Notes: generated by a model not told the origin, from the sequence alone. Shown: positions 32,364 through 40,580, counted from the first letter of the stretch. The stretch: DNA of 49,181 bases from Clostridiaceae bacterium UBA6085 (GCA_002428605.1 DIXH01000066.1:60052-109232), one strand, 5' to 3'. A program made the numbers and translations.

Positions 32364-34040
32364 ATGGCGTATTTTCTTAAGAAAACCAAGCAGAAAAACA
32401 GGACTTATCTCGCCATCTATGAAAGTTTCTATAGCCATGACAAGAAGGGTACAGCTCACAAGTGCTTCAAATCCTTAGGATCCGTGGAGACTCATATTGA
32501 AAATGGCATCGAAGATCCATTGGAATACTTTCAGAAAGAAGTTGATGCACTTAACAAGGCCAAAACTGATAGTGGGACTAAGAAAATATCCGATAAATCC
32601 CCTGTTCTTTATCTTGGATACTTCGCTTTGAAAAGCATCATGGACAAACTGAAGATAAAAAAATATGTAGACTACTTCAAACTTACCACCGACTTCGAAT
32701 ACGATCTTTTCGAGCTGCTGTCATCCCTTGCGTATGCCAGAAGCGTTAGTCCTTGCAGCAAGAGTAGAACGTTCCACGAGGTATTGCCCAGCCTTTTTCA
32801 TTCCTATGATTACTCCTACGACCAGCTTCTTAGTGGCTTGTCTTTCATAGGCAGCAACTATGAAAAATTCGTTGAAATATTTACTTCTCAAGTAGAAAGC
32901 ATCTATGGCGTTGACACTTCGAAAACCTATTTTGACTGTACGAATTTTTATTTCGAAATTGACAGAGAAGATGATTTCAGGAGAAAAGGTCCAAGCAAAG
33001 AAAACCAAAAATCCCCCATTGTTGGACTTGGCCTTTTGTTGGATAGCAATCAGATACCCATCGGAATGAAGATGTACCCAGGTAATGAATCTGAAAAACC
33101 TGTCCTCAGGGATGTCATTGCCAATTTGAAACGACAAAACAACATAACTGGGAAAACTATTCATGTTGCAGACAAAGGACTTAACTGCGCCCAGAACATA
33201 GCCTTTTCTAAAACTAACGGTGACGGATACCTGTTTTCGAAATCTGTCAAAGGGCTTTCAGAAAGCGAGAAGGTGTGGGTCCTGCTTGATAATGGCTTCA
33301 AAGAGGTGAAAGACAAGAAGGGCAATATTTTGTATCGCTACAAGTCATGCATTGATAAGTTCCCATACACAGTGGAACATGACGGTAAAAAAGTCACTGT
33401 GAGCCTTACCGAAAAAAGACTCCTTACCTACAATCCTGATCTCGCTGCCAAAAAAAGATTTGAGATAAACAGGATGGTTGAAAAAGCCAAGTCACTAACT
33501 GTATCCCAAGCAAAGAAAAACGATTTTGGTGAATCAGCAAAATATGTAAGCTTCACTGACGGCAAAGGAAAAAATGCCACTGTAAGCATCAATCAAGACG
33601 CAATCGATAAGGACTTGCTGTTTGCAGGATACAACCTGCTTGTAACCTCTGAAGTCGCGATGACTGACCAGGATATATATTCCACGTACCACAATCTCTG
33701 GAGAATTGAGGAATCCTTCAAAATAATGAAATCAGACCTTGACGCACGCCCAGTATACTTGCAAAAAGAGGATTCTATTAAAGGTCATTTCCTTATATGT
33801 TATCTCGCGGTGCTTCTGGAAAGAGTCCTGCAGTTCAAGATTATGGAAGACCAATATTCCAGCTCTGAAATTTTTGACTTCATCAGAAATTTCAAGGCTA
33901 CAAAAGCGGAGAGCAAGTATATCAACACCACAACCTATTCAGATATTATAGATAATTTGTCCAACCGATTCGGGCTTCCGTTAACGAATTACTTTCTTAC
34001 AGAGACCCAGATAAAGTCTATATTCAACCAGAAAGTCTAA
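32364..34040 (+). CDS. IS1634-family DDE transposase
   Basis: A 558-residue transposase of usual size. The N-terminal region (AYFLKKTKQKNRTYLAIYES) is typical of the family. The catalytic triad is probably D in TYFDCTNFYFE, D in HVADKGLN and E in WRIEESFKIMKSDL (the YREK-like region). I chose the ATG at 32364, which has GGAGAG seven bases upstream; the frame is open from 32298. No frameshift or stop is seen. Its codon use is richer in A/T than that of the neighbours, as expected for a mobile gene. Confidence 0.92.
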   Translation: MAYFLKKTKQKNRTYLAIYESFYSHDKKGTAHKCFKSLGSVETHIENGIEDPLEYFQKEVDALNKAKTDSGTKKISDKSPVLYLGYFALKSIMDKLKIKKYVDYFKLTTDFEYDLFELLSSLAYARSVSPCSKSRTFHEVLPSLFHSYDYSYDQLLSGLSFIGSNYEKFVEIFTSQVESIYGVDTSKTYFDCTNFYFEIDREDDFRRKGPSKENQKSPIVGLGLLLDSNQIPIGMKMYPGNESEKPVLRDVIANLKRQNNITGKTIHVADKGLNCAQNIAFSKTNGDGYLFSKSVKGLSESEKVWVLLDNGFKEVKDKKGNILYRYKSCIDKFPYTVEHDGKKVTVSLTEKRLLTYNPDLAAKKRFEINRMVEKAKSLTVSQAKKNDFGESAKYVSFTDGKGKNATVSINQDAIDKDLLFAGYNLLVTSEVAMTDQDIYSTYHNLWRIEESFKIMKSDLDARPVYLQKEDSIKGHFLICYLAVLLERVLQFKIMEDQYSSSEIFDFIRNFKATKAESKYINTTTYSDIIDNLSNRFGLPLTNYFLTETQIKSIFNQKV

Positions 34041-34067
34041 TCCAACCAGAATTTCCGGATACCAAAA

Positions 34068-34103
34068 AGTCTGCTGCATATCACTGCAACAGACTATCTT
34101 TTT
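34068..34103. terminator. Bidirectional terminator near the right end of the IS
   Basis: AGTCTG-c-TGCA, six-base loop, TGCA-a-CAGACT with A/T tracts on both sides. It ends the transposase transcript and would also stop barstar transcripts coming from the right. Confidence 0.85.
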
Positions 34104-34146
34104 TGTTCGGTTTGCACCATTTTTTAATGTCTGATCCTAAAGTCAG

Positions 34147-34175
34147 GTTATATTACATGCGCATAAAACTGTCAA
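34147..34175 (-). promoter_or_regulatory. Duplicated ileS promoter copy facing into the IS
   Basis: TTGACA, 17 bases, TATAAC on the minus strand: the right-hand copy of the ileS promoter, with the last -10 base altered because it lies in the IS. It would make RNA antisense to the transposase 3' end until the terminator at 34068. Confidence 0.6.
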
Positions 34176-34343
34176 TTGCAGTATTTCACTGTAATCCGCG
34201 GATTTTCTTCAGCAGCCTCATCTATCGTCGAAAGAAGACGCTCCCCGTACTCACCCATCTTTTCCAGTATCGAATCTCTGTTGAATATCCTGATTTCGAC
34301 CGGCTCATGGATCGTAGTAAGAAGATCCCACAGCGCATCGAGA
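34148..34343. repeat. 196-bp direct repeat, right copy
   Basis: Perfect copy of 32003-32198, adjoining the right end of the IS. It contains the 3' part of the intact barstar gene. Confidence 0.93.
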
Positions 34344-34444
34344 TTCCTGCCGTAGTAATCAGGGAATCCCAGCTTCCTCTTGAGGTAAGCATGAGCCACT
34401 TCCCTGCTGATCATCCTTTTTCCGTTAAGGATCGCCTTTCTCAT
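34172..34444 (-). CDS. Barstar-family ribonuclease inhibitor
   Basis: A 90-residue protein, the same length as barstar. It shows YYGRNLDALWDLLT and the preceding helix region that contacts the RNase active site, and PVEIRIFNRDSIL. It binds and blocks the barnase-type RNase encoded directly upstream (14 bases between the genes), protecting the cytoplasm. GGGAGGG precedes the ATG. The IS inserted within this gene, but the long target duplication rebuilt a complete copy. Its -strand 3' end now runs into the IS terminator. Confidence 0.9.
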   Translation of the reverse strand: MRKAILNGKRMISREVAHAYLKRKLGFPDYYGRNLDALWDLLTTIHEPVEIRIFNRDSILEKMGEYGERLLSTIDEAAEENPRITVKYCN

Positions 34445-34458
34445 CGCTGTCCCTCCCG

Positions 34459-34950
34459 TCAGTAAAGCTTCTTGAAGCTTGCATAATGGTCGCTCGTAAA
34501 ATAGATCAGACCGTCGCTTGAGAATACTATCCTGTCGTCTCCCCTGAAGCCGCCTTCATAGTTGACATCACATTCATACCAGACCCTTCCGCTTGCTTTA
34601 GGAAGCAGCCCTTCACGGTTTCCGAACTTGTCTCCGCCAATAACCAGCCTGTCGCTTACTTCCCACAGGTTTCCCTTGCTAGCAACCCAGCCAAGGTCCT
34701 CTGCCTCGTTCTTGGTTATGAAATTCACCGGGAGCTTTCCATAAAGATGTATGTACTCAGCCACATCATCTTTTGTATAGTAGCGGCCGTCTTGCCTGAT
34801 CTCAGCTTCCTCAGTCTCTTTTGATGGGGCAGTCACATTCGACGGGGACGTCCCGTTTTGCTGCTCTGTCTGACTTGCGCAGCCTGAAGCCGTGAAAGCC
34901 ATAAGCATCAGTACAATGATCCCTGCAAGCATCCTGTAAATTCTCTTCAT
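34459..34950 (-). CDS. Barnase-type guanyl-specific RNase with lipoprotein signal
   Basis: A 163-residue protein. MKRIYRMLAGIIVLMLMAFT with the lipobox TASGC gives a lipoprotein signal peptide, so the enzyme would be tethered outside the membrane. A Ser/Thr/Glu-rich linker leads to the RNase domain from about residue 55: YYTKDDVAEYIHLYGKLPVN, GGDKFGNREGLLP, then VWYECDVNY with the general base Glu, GGFRGDDRIVFSSDG with the arginine, and TSDHYASFKKL with the general acid His. All catalytic residues known from barnase are present. The start at 34950 has AGAGG seven bases upstream; the ATG at 34965 overlaps the nitroreductase stop. It is paired with barstar downstream. Confidence 0.9.
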   Translation of the reverse strand: MKRIYRMLAGIIVLMLMAFTASGCASQTEQQNGTSPSNVTAPSKETEEAEIRQDGRYYTKDDVAEYIHLYGKLPVNFITKNEAEDLGWVASKGNLWEVSDRLVIGGDKFGNREGLLPKASGRVWYECDVNYEGGFRGDDRIVFSSDGLIYFTSDHYASFKKLY

Positions 34951-34961
34951 ATAGCAACCTC

Positions 34962-35480
34962 TCATTCGGTGTAATAGCCGTTGAAGGACACGAACTCGGA
35001 AAGGTTCTTTCTCATCCTTAGAGTGTGTCTTTCATCGGAGTATCCCAGCGGCGATATGGCAACCACCTTCACGGTTTCAGGAGCCCCAAGTGCGATCCTT
35101 ACCCCGTCGGCATCGAAATTTCCCATCCAGCAGGTGGAGAGTCCTAGCTCCTCAGCCCTAAGCATCATGAATGAAAGCGCTATGGCTGCATCGATCGTTC
35201 CGGCAGGTTCCCCGCATTTCATAACCCTGCAGTTGTCAACGGAACATATGACCATTAGGGCAGGCGCCTCCAGGGCATAGTTCTGCCCGTTGAGATGCGG
35301 CCTCAGCCTTTCCTTCATGGCATCCTCAGTCACGGCTACGAACTTCAGGCTCTGCAGGTTTCTTGCCGTGGGAGCCAGTCTTCCGGCGTCAAAGACCTTC
35401 AGTATGAGGCTCTTGCTGACCTTGTCAGGCTTGAACCTCCTGGTGCTTCTCCTGCTGTTTATGGCTGCATGTACATCCAT
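34962..35480 (-). CDS. Nitroreductase-family FMN oxidoreductase
   Basis: A 172-residue nitroreductase-like flavoprotein. INSRRSTRRF at the N-terminus is the FMN phosphate-binding region. APTARNLQSLKF and AIALSFMMLRAEELGLSTCW are the typical core and dimer segments, and GYSDERH closes the family pattern. The physiological substrate is unknown. The ATG at 35480 lies one base after the stop of the BFD-like gene. The longer frame to 35561 lies within that gene. It could accept electrons from the small Fe-S protein encoded before it. Confidence 0.85.
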   Translation of the reverse strand: MDVHAAINSRRSTRRFKPDKVSKSLILKVFDAGRLAPTARNLQSLKFVAVTEDAMKERLRPHLNGQNYALEAPALMVICSVDNCRVMKCGEPAGTIDAAIALSFMMLRAEELGLSTCWMGNFDADGVRIALGAPETVKVVAISPLGYSDERHTLRMRKNLSEFVSFNGYYTE

Positions 35481-35481
35481 A

Positions 35482-35706
35482 TCATACCCACTCTCCGTTC
35501 CTGTAGCCTTCAATGAGTGCAGCGATCTTTGGTCCGCATCTTCTTCCGCCGCAGCCACCACTGCCAGACCCCACTTCCCTGTTGACCTTGTCCACTGTGT
35601 CGGCTCCGGCTCTTATGGCGTCCTTCATCCTTTTTCTCGGAATAGCCTTGCAAAGACAAACCTTCGTAAGCTTGTCCAGAATTTCCTCATTAAGTCCATT
35701 CTCCAT
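35482..35706 (-). CDS. BFD-like [2Fe-2S] protein
   Basis: A 74-residue protein. KVCLCKAI and SGGCGGRRCGPKIAALI give the four-cysteine C-x-C...C-x4-C pattern of bacterioferritin-associated-ferredoxin-like domains. The helix RMKDAIRAGADTVDKVNREV lies between them. GGAGGTGTCGT precedes the ATG at 35706. It is the first gene of the BFD, nitroreductase, barnase and barstar transcript. An extended -10 box TGGTAGAAT lies at 35741-35733. Confidence 0.82.
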   Translation of the reverse strand: MENGLNEEILDKLTKVCLCKAIPRKRMKDAIRAGADTVDKVNREVGSGSGGCGGRRCGPKIAALIEGYRNGEWV

Positions 35707-35741
35707 ACGACACCTCCTGTATTCCTGATACCATTCTACCA

Positions 35742-35990
35742 CATCACAAAAATGCATACCTTCGCAGGAAACCATTATTCACAATGTCCTAACAATTTGT
35801 ATACATCCCGCCACAAAATAAGCTTTAGAATGAATGTATATACCCTTTGCCTATGAGGTTCCAAATGGATGACAATGATGCCGGAATCACCGCCTTGCTT
35901 ATGTTCACATGAAGCGATGAAGCGGCTGCGAATCCTTATCCGGAGGCTTCATTACCCAGGCATCAGGCATTCTGCCAATGTCAGGCTTTG
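35742..35990. other. Divergent intergenic region
   Basis: Part of the 341-base gap between the BFD-like gene and the TudS-like gene. Apart from the two promoters at its edges I see only an ATGAAGC/GCTTCAT inverted repeat near 35916-35953 with no T tract. No gene or RNA recognised. Confidence 0.5.
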
Positions 35991-36019
35991 TTGAGTTTTA
36001 TCGTTCAACGTGCAATAAT
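35991..36019 (+). promoter_or_regulatory. Promoter of the TudS-like/SH3 pair
   Basis: TTGAGT, 17 bases, AATAAT on the plus strand, about 29 bases before the ATG at 36048. Confidence 0.7.
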
Positions 36020-36047
36020 GTAACTATACGACAAAAGAGGTGCAATC

Positions 36048-36524
36048 ATGACAAATAAGATCATTGTAGTAGCGCACAGCATACTTAACCAGTCATCGCT
36101 GCCTGAGGACAAGAGGATCTCCAACGGAGCCCTTCCTTTGGTTTCTGACCTTGCCGCATTGGGCCTTAACATAGTCCAGATCCCTGATGTGGAAAAATTC
36201 TATTCACTATACGTAAAACGGTCCTCTGAGGACAAGGAAACCGCTTCAGAGAGCTTTGAAGCCTATGTAAAGAGAACCTTGGTGCCATATGTGGAGCAGG
36301 TCATGGAAAAGGTCAAGTCGGGTGATGAATTCGCAGGAGTTCTGACATACCGCGGAGATGAGACCCAGAGGATGGAGCCCGAGACAAGCCCTGTCATGCT
36401 TGAGCTTTTCAGGCTATTCGACAGGAACTGCATGGCGACACCCTACTATGAGATCGGGGAGAACCTGGAGCCTGAGGAAATGGATCTCCTGATCTCTGAG
36501 ATCATCGAGACTTTAGGTATCTGA
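36048..36524 (+). CDS. TudS/DUF523-related protein lacking the family cysteines
   Basis: A 158-residue protein resembling the TudS-related (CD3072-type) desulfidase family. It has an N-terminal KIIVVAHSILNQ, a GALPLVSDLAALGLNIVQIP segment, and an alternating alpha/beta core. In the relatives I remember, the first motif is HCxLNQ and later positions are PCPE and a C near GVxGxxGSPTC. Here the corresponding residues are Ser (HSILNQ), Asp (PDVE) and a charged segment (TYRGDETQ), so the putative Fe-S or catalytic cysteines are missing. It is probably not a desulfidase; it may be a binding or regulatory version. AAGAGGTG site before ATG. It is followed after one base by the SH3-like gene. Confidence 0.6.
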   Translation: MTNKIIVVAHSILNQSSLPEDKRISNGALPLVSDLAALGLNIVQIPDVEKFYSLYVKRSSEDKETASESFEAYVKRTLVPYVEQVMEKVKSGDEFAGVLTYRGDETQRMEPETSPVMLELFRLFDRNCMATPYYEIGENLEPEEMDLLISEIIETLGI

Positions 36525-36525
36525 T

Positions 36526-36879
36526 GTGAAGTACAGGGTTGTCTTTCCACATATCGCTAACGAGATCAACTTCCTTGACCTCAAGAAGGGCGACAGGGTC
36601 GTCAAGGGTGAGGAATTCATCGGGAATCCCATATGGAAGAACTGGGTATATTGCATATCCGAAGGGACTTTAAGAGAAGGCTGGATACCAAAACAGCTCC
36701 TGGCCGACCTTGGTGAGGAGTATTACCTGACGGAAGACTATACCTCGAAAGAGCTTGAATGCAGCAAGGGTGACATTCTGATCCCAATGAACGAGATGAA
36801 CGGGTGGGCATTCTGCGTTAATACCGAGAAACAGGCAAGGGGCTGGGTGCCCCTTGCAAAGCTTGAACTGATGATATGA
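36526..36879 (+). CDS. Tandem SH3-like domain protein
   Basis: A 117-residue protein starting with GTG one base after the previous stop. Two repeats of an SH3-like barrel are visible: LKKGDRVVKGEEFIGNPIWK...GWIPKQLL and LECSKGDILIPMNEMNGWAF...GWVPLAKL. Each ends with the GWxP signature. No signal peptide, so it is cytosolic, unlike most bacterial SH3 proteins. Translation is coupled to the TudS-like gene. The partner or ligand is unknown. Confidence 0.72.
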   Translation: MKYRVVFPHIANEINFLDLKKGDRVVKGEEFIGNPIWKNWVYCISEGTLREGWIPKQLLADLGEEYYLTEDYTSKELECSKGDILIPMNEMNGWAFCVNTEKQARGWVPLAKLELMI

Positions 36880-36912
36880 AAAGGCTCCGGCATTGATATA
36901 CCGGAGCCTTTT
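36879..36912. terminator. Bidirectional terminator
   Basis: AAAAGGCTCCGG, 10-base loop, CCGGAGCCTTTT, perfect. It stops the SH3 gene (plus) and the ABC exporter operon (minus). Confidence 0.95.
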
Positions 36913-38756
36913 CATATGTCCTCACCCATATTCGCGTACTGTATGCTGTGCATCCTGTAATAGCGTCCCTTCCTGTCCATGAGCTCCCGGTGGGTACCCT
37001 GTTCCGCAATCGTACCGCCCTCTATGAAAAGTATGAGGTCAGCCTCCCTTATCGTTGATAGCCTGTGAGCTATCATGAAGCTGGTCCTGCCTGACTTTAT
37101 CCTCTTCATGGCCTCCTGGATCCTCAGCTCAGTCCTGGTGTCTACCGAGCTTGTAGCTTCATCCAGTATCATTATGGAAGGGTCAGAGAGCACAGCCCGG
37201 GCTATCGCAATAAGCTGCCTCTCTCCCTCGGAAAGGGAGGAGCCTGACTCCCTCAGGTCCGTATCATAGCCCTTTGGCAGCCTCATTATGAATTCATTGC
37301 AGTCTGCGGTCTTCGCCGAAGCGATTATGTCCTCCAGAGATGCATCAGGTCTTGAATATGCGATATTCTCCCTGATGGTACCTGAGAAGAGATATGTATC
37401 CTGAAGAACTATCCCGAAGAGCCTCCTTAAGTCGCTCCTTCTTATTTCACTGATATTGTGCCCGTCGATCAGTATGGTTCCGGAATCCGCCTCGTAGGAC
37501 CTGTTCATCAGGTTCACGATGGTAGTCTTCCCGGCTCCTGTAGGTCCGACAAGCGCTACGGTCATGCCCCTTTCACATCTGAAGCTTATGTCCCTTATGA
37601 CAGGTTCCCCCTTTCTGTAGGAGAAGCTTACATTTCTGAACTCTACATCGCCGAATGCCTCATCAAGCCTTATCGCAGCTTCGCCGTCGGAAGCCTCCTC
37701 CTCTTCATCCATGATTTCAAATACCCTTTCGGCACCGGCAACAGCAGACTGAAGTGTATTGAAGATGCTTGCAATATCAGTTATAGGACGCGTGAACTGC
37801 CTCGAGTATCCAAGGAAGCCAGCTATGATTCCGATGGAGATCATGCCTCTGTAGCTCAGGATTCCGCCCATTATCGCTATTACCGCATATCCCAGGTTGC
37901 TTATCACATTCATCGCCGGCATCAGTGCACCTGAAATTATCTGAGCCTTGAGGGATACCTCCTTCAGCCTCTCGTTCACAGCAGTGAACTCATTCAAGGA
38001 TTCCTCTTCCCTTCCGAATGCCTTGAGCACCTCAAAACCTGAAATGCTCTCCTCCATGTACCCGTTAAGCGCTCCCAGGTCCGCCTGCTGCAGCTTGAAG
38101 AGCCTGGATGTCCTCCTTACCACCTCTCTGGTGGCAAGCGCAGACAGCGGCAGCGTTATAAGAGCTCCAAGCGTCAGTATGGGGCTCAGGGAGACCATCA
38201 GGATGAAGGAGCCTGTGACTGTCATGACCGCATGCATGAACTGCACCGATGAACTTGACAGGGATGTGGAAATGCTGTCAACATCATTTGTCAGCCTCGA
38301 CATCAGGTCTCCATGGCTTTTCGTGTCATAGAAGAACATTGGGAGCTTGAGGAGCCTTGAGAAGACCGCTCTTCTCAGACCCAGCACGACCTTCTGCGAA
38401 GCTCTGGCAATCAGGACTCCCTGAAGTACCGACAGTATCGAATCAGCCAGATATACCGAGGAGAGGGCCATAAGGATCAGCTTCAGCTTCTCCATTCCAC
38501 TCCCTTCAGCCACAGTATCTATGCTCCTGTATATAAGGTAAGGGGCTGACAGGCTCGCCAGGTTTCCAAGTGCCACAAGGATGAACGCAGTAACGAAAAG
38601 CCCCTTCTGGAGCTTCAGGTATCCCCACAGCCTCACAAGAGTCCCCTTCATGTCCTTAGGCTTCTCAACAGGTCCCCCGAACCTCCTGTGGCCGGGTCCT
38701 GCACCCTTCATCCCCTGAAGCCCGTAGTCCTGACTCTTACCCTTATCTTGCGCCAT
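36912..38756 (-). CDS. ABC exporter half-transporter, catalytically canonical subunit
   Basis: A 614-residue fusion of a six-helix exporter membrane domain (about 40-330) and an ATPase. Walker A is GPTGAGKTT near 409 and Walker B is IMILDEATSSVD near 530 with the catalytic Glu present. H-loop is IAHRLST near 563. The signature is LSEGERQ instead of LSGGQ. An N-terminal basic, glycine-rich extension precedes the first helix. It pairs with the subunit encoded just upstream, which has the complementary defects. Together they form a heterodimeric exporter like BmrCD or TM287/288, exporting drugs, lipids or peptides. It overlaps the upstream gene by 14 bases. Confidence 0.92.
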   Translation of the reverse strand: MAQDKGKSQDYGLQGMKGAGPGHRRFGGPVEKPKDMKGTLVRLWGYLKLQKGLFVTAFILVALGNLASLSAPYLIYRSIDTVAEGSGMEKLKLILMALSSVYLADSILSVLQGVLIARASQKVVLGLRRAVFSRLLKLPMFFYDTKSHGDLMSRLTNDVDSISTSLSSSSVQFMHAVMTVTGSFILMVSLSPILTLGALITLPLSALATREVVRRTSRLFKLQQADLGALNGYMEESISGFEVLKAFGREEESLNEFTAVNERLKEVSLKAQIISGALMPAMNVISNLGYAVIAIMGGILSYRGMISIGIIAGFLGYSRQFTRPITDIASIFNTLQSAVAGAERVFEIMDEEEEASDGEAAIRLDEAFGDVEFRNVSFSYRKGEPVIRDISFRCERGMTVALVGPTGAGKTTIVNLMNRSYEADSGTILIDGHNISEIRRSDLRRLFGIVLQDTYLFSGTIRENIAYSRPDASLEDIIASAKTADCNEFIMRLPKGYDTDLRESGSSLSEGERQLIAIARAVLSDPSIMILDEATSSVDTRTELRIQEAMKRIKSGRTSFMIAHRLSTIREADLILFIEGGTIAEQGTHRELMDRKGRYYRMHSIQYANMGEDI

Positions 38757-40473
38757 CTTCCACCTCGCCTATCTGGGACCTGTATATCTCCCTGTATTCC
38801 TCTGATTCCGCCATGAGCTCCCTGTGTGTCCCAAGTCCGCAGAGTCTGCCCTTGTCAAGGACTAGGATCCTGTCGCAGCTCATGACTGACGTTATCTTCT
38901 GTGCTATAAGCACAGTGATCATATCCTCGGCTTCAGACCTGAGTGATCCCCTTATCCTCGACTCCGTGACGGCATCCACCTTGCTGAACGAATCATCGAG
39001 TATCAGTATGTCAGGTCTCCTTATCAGCGTCCTTGCAAGGGATATCCTCTGCTTCTGGCCACCTGAAAGGGTCATGCCGCCCCTTCCGACCCTTGTATCC
39101 AGTCCATCCTTGGACGATTCGACGAACACCAGGGCATCCGCCAGGCCAAGGGCCTTAGTTATCTCATCGTCTGCAGCATCACTTTTCCCCCAGAGCATGT
39201 TCTCCCTGACAGTACCGCTGAAGAGTACCGGTCTCTGTGGAACAGCCGCTATCTTCCCTCGAAGAGAGGACAGCCTTATAGATTTGATATCCGTACCGGA
39301 CAGCCTTATGGCTCCATCCTCAGTGTCATATAGTCTCAGCAGGAGGTTCGCAACTGTAGTCTTTCCCGACCCTGTCGAACCTATTATCCCAAGGGTCTCA
39401 CCGGACCTGACCTTGAAGCTTATGTCCTGTATGGCGCATATTCCCGAGCCTTCCGGATAAGAGAAGGAAACCTTGTCGAACGAAAGCTCCGTGACCTGAC
39501 CCATAAGCTCATTTTCCCCGTCCTTCTCCCCTCCGTCCGAGCTGAATACCTCGTCTATCCTCTCATGGGATGCCTTCGCCCTGACAAATACGTTGAATAT
39601 GTTCCCGATCATATGTATGCTGAACAAGAGCTGCGTCATGTAGTTAACCATTGCCATCAGCTGTCCTGGCATTATACCGCCTTCGGCATGGAACATTCCG
39701 CCGAGGTACAGGATCGCCGCAAGTGTAAGGTTCAGCACCAAGGCTATCATCGGACTGAAGAAGGACATCGTCCGCATCGCAGCCTCGCTGTCATCTGCAA
39801 GCCTGCCGCTTGCCTCACCGAAGGCCCTGTCTTCAGCTCCCTCGCTCCCGTAGGACTTGACGACCCTCACTCCTGAAAGGTATTCCCTCACGCGGTCGTT
39901 CACCCTGTCAAGCGACATCTGCATCCTCCGGAACAGCGGATACCCTATCCTCACGTTAAGGTACATCAGAAGGACCACTATTGGTATGACTGCAGTGACA
40001 ACCATGGCAAGCCTGTTGTCGAGTCGCCACGTCATGAAGAGGCTGCCGAGGAATATCATTGGTGCCTTTACGAAGATCCTCATCATCCCGCCTGCGAAAT
40101 TCTGCATCTGTGTCACATCGCTTGTCAGCCTGGTGACAAGGGAACCTCTGCTGAAGCTGTCCATCTCATCCATTGAAAAGCCCTGTATCTTTTCGAACAT
40201 GTCACGTCTCAGGTCCTTTGCGAATTCAGTGGCCACGGTATTTGAAATTATGTTGCGGGAAAATGCAAAGACAGCGCCAATGGCTGTAAGTCCAAGCATT
40301 AGCCCACCCTGCCTGTAGATGTGGCCAAGGTCGCCCTTGAGCACACCGCCGTCCACCAATGACGACATGAGGTAAGGCTGCGTAAGGTCCGCTGCCGTCT
40401 CAAGTATCAATATGAATATAGCCAGGAAAAACATCCTGTAATGTCTCCTGAAATACTTTCCAAGATATCCCAT
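38743..40473 (-). CDS. ABC exporter half-transporter, degenerate ATPase subunit
   Basis: A 576-residue membrane-plus-ATPase subunit. Walker A is GSTGSGKTT near 369. The signature LSGGQKQR near 468 is perfect. Walker B reads ILILDDSFSKVD near 492, with Asp in place of the catalytic Glu, and the switch reads IAQKITSV near 523, with Gln in place of His. Its own site is therefore degenerate, while its intact LSGGQ completes the active site of the partner. I start at 40473, after GGGCGGTG. The longer frame to 40509 would begin before the predicted transcription start. First gene of the pair. Confidence 0.92.
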   Translation of the reverse strand: MGYLGKYFRRHYRMFFLAIFILILETAADLTQPYLMSSLVDGGVLKGDLGHIYRQGGLMLGLTAIGAVFAFSRNIISNTVATEFAKDLRRDMFEKIQGFSMDEMDSFSRGSLVTRLTSDVTQMQNFAGGMMRIFVKAPMIFLGSLFMTWRLDNRLAMVVTAVIPIVVLLMYLNVRIGYPLFRRMQMSLDRVNDRVREYLSGVRVVKSYGSEGAEDRAFGEASGRLADDSEAAMRTMSFFSPMIALVLNLTLAAILYLGGMFHAEGGIMPGQLMAMVNYMTQLLFSIHMIGNIFNVFVRAKASHERIDEVFSSDGGEKDGENELMGQVTELSFDKVSFSYPEGSGICAIQDISFKVRSGETLGIIGSTGSGKTTVANLLLRLYDTEDGAIRLSGTDIKSIRLSSLRGKIAAVPQRPVLFSGTVRENMLWGKSDAADDEITKALGLADALVFVESSKDGLDTRVGRGGMTLSGGQKQRISLARTLIRRPDILILDDSFSKVDAVTESRIRGSLRSEAEDMITVLIAQKITSVMSCDRILVLDKGRLCGLGTHRELMAESEEYREIYRSQIGEVEDGAR

Positions 40474-40513
40474 AGCACACCGCCCTGCACAAAAAAATAG
40501 TCCAAACAACTCG

Positions 40514-40519
40514 ATTATA
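40514..40519 (-). promoter_or_regulatory. -10 box of the ABC exporter operon
   Basis: A perfect TATAAT on the minus strand, about 40 bases before the ATG at 40473; no convincing -35 box at the right distance. Confidence 0.45.
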
Positions 40520-40550
40520 TACCAAATTGCATCCTAATGGCACCAAAAGC

Positions 40551-40577
40551 ATAAAGGAGCAGGGTATCCCCTGCTCC
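40551..40577 (-). terminator. Terminator after the HAD gene (end of PTS operon)
   Basis: Minus strand GGAGCAGGG-GATA-CCCTGCTCC then TTTAT. The T tract is short, so it may be leaky. Confidence 0.7.
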
Positions 40578-40580
40578 CAG

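Larger units (their letters stand above)
32199..34147 (+). mobile_element. IS1634-family insertion sequence (1949 bp)
   Basis: Bounded on both sides by the 196-bp direct repeat. The ends read CCCGTGTTTAGAGAGTAGC on the left and, reversed, CCTGACTTTAGGATCAGAC on the right; both share CC.G..TTTAG as an imperfect inverted repeat. It contains one transposase gene, an upstream terminator-like hairpin that would block outside transcription, and a bidirectional terminator after the gene. The transposase is full length, so the element may be active. Confidence 0.88.

Noticed and set aside
32212..34130. GCACCAT near both ends of the IS as terminal inverted repeats
   Set aside because: The two copies are in the same orientation and lie inside the borders fixed by the 196-bp target duplication, so they are not terminal inverted repeats.
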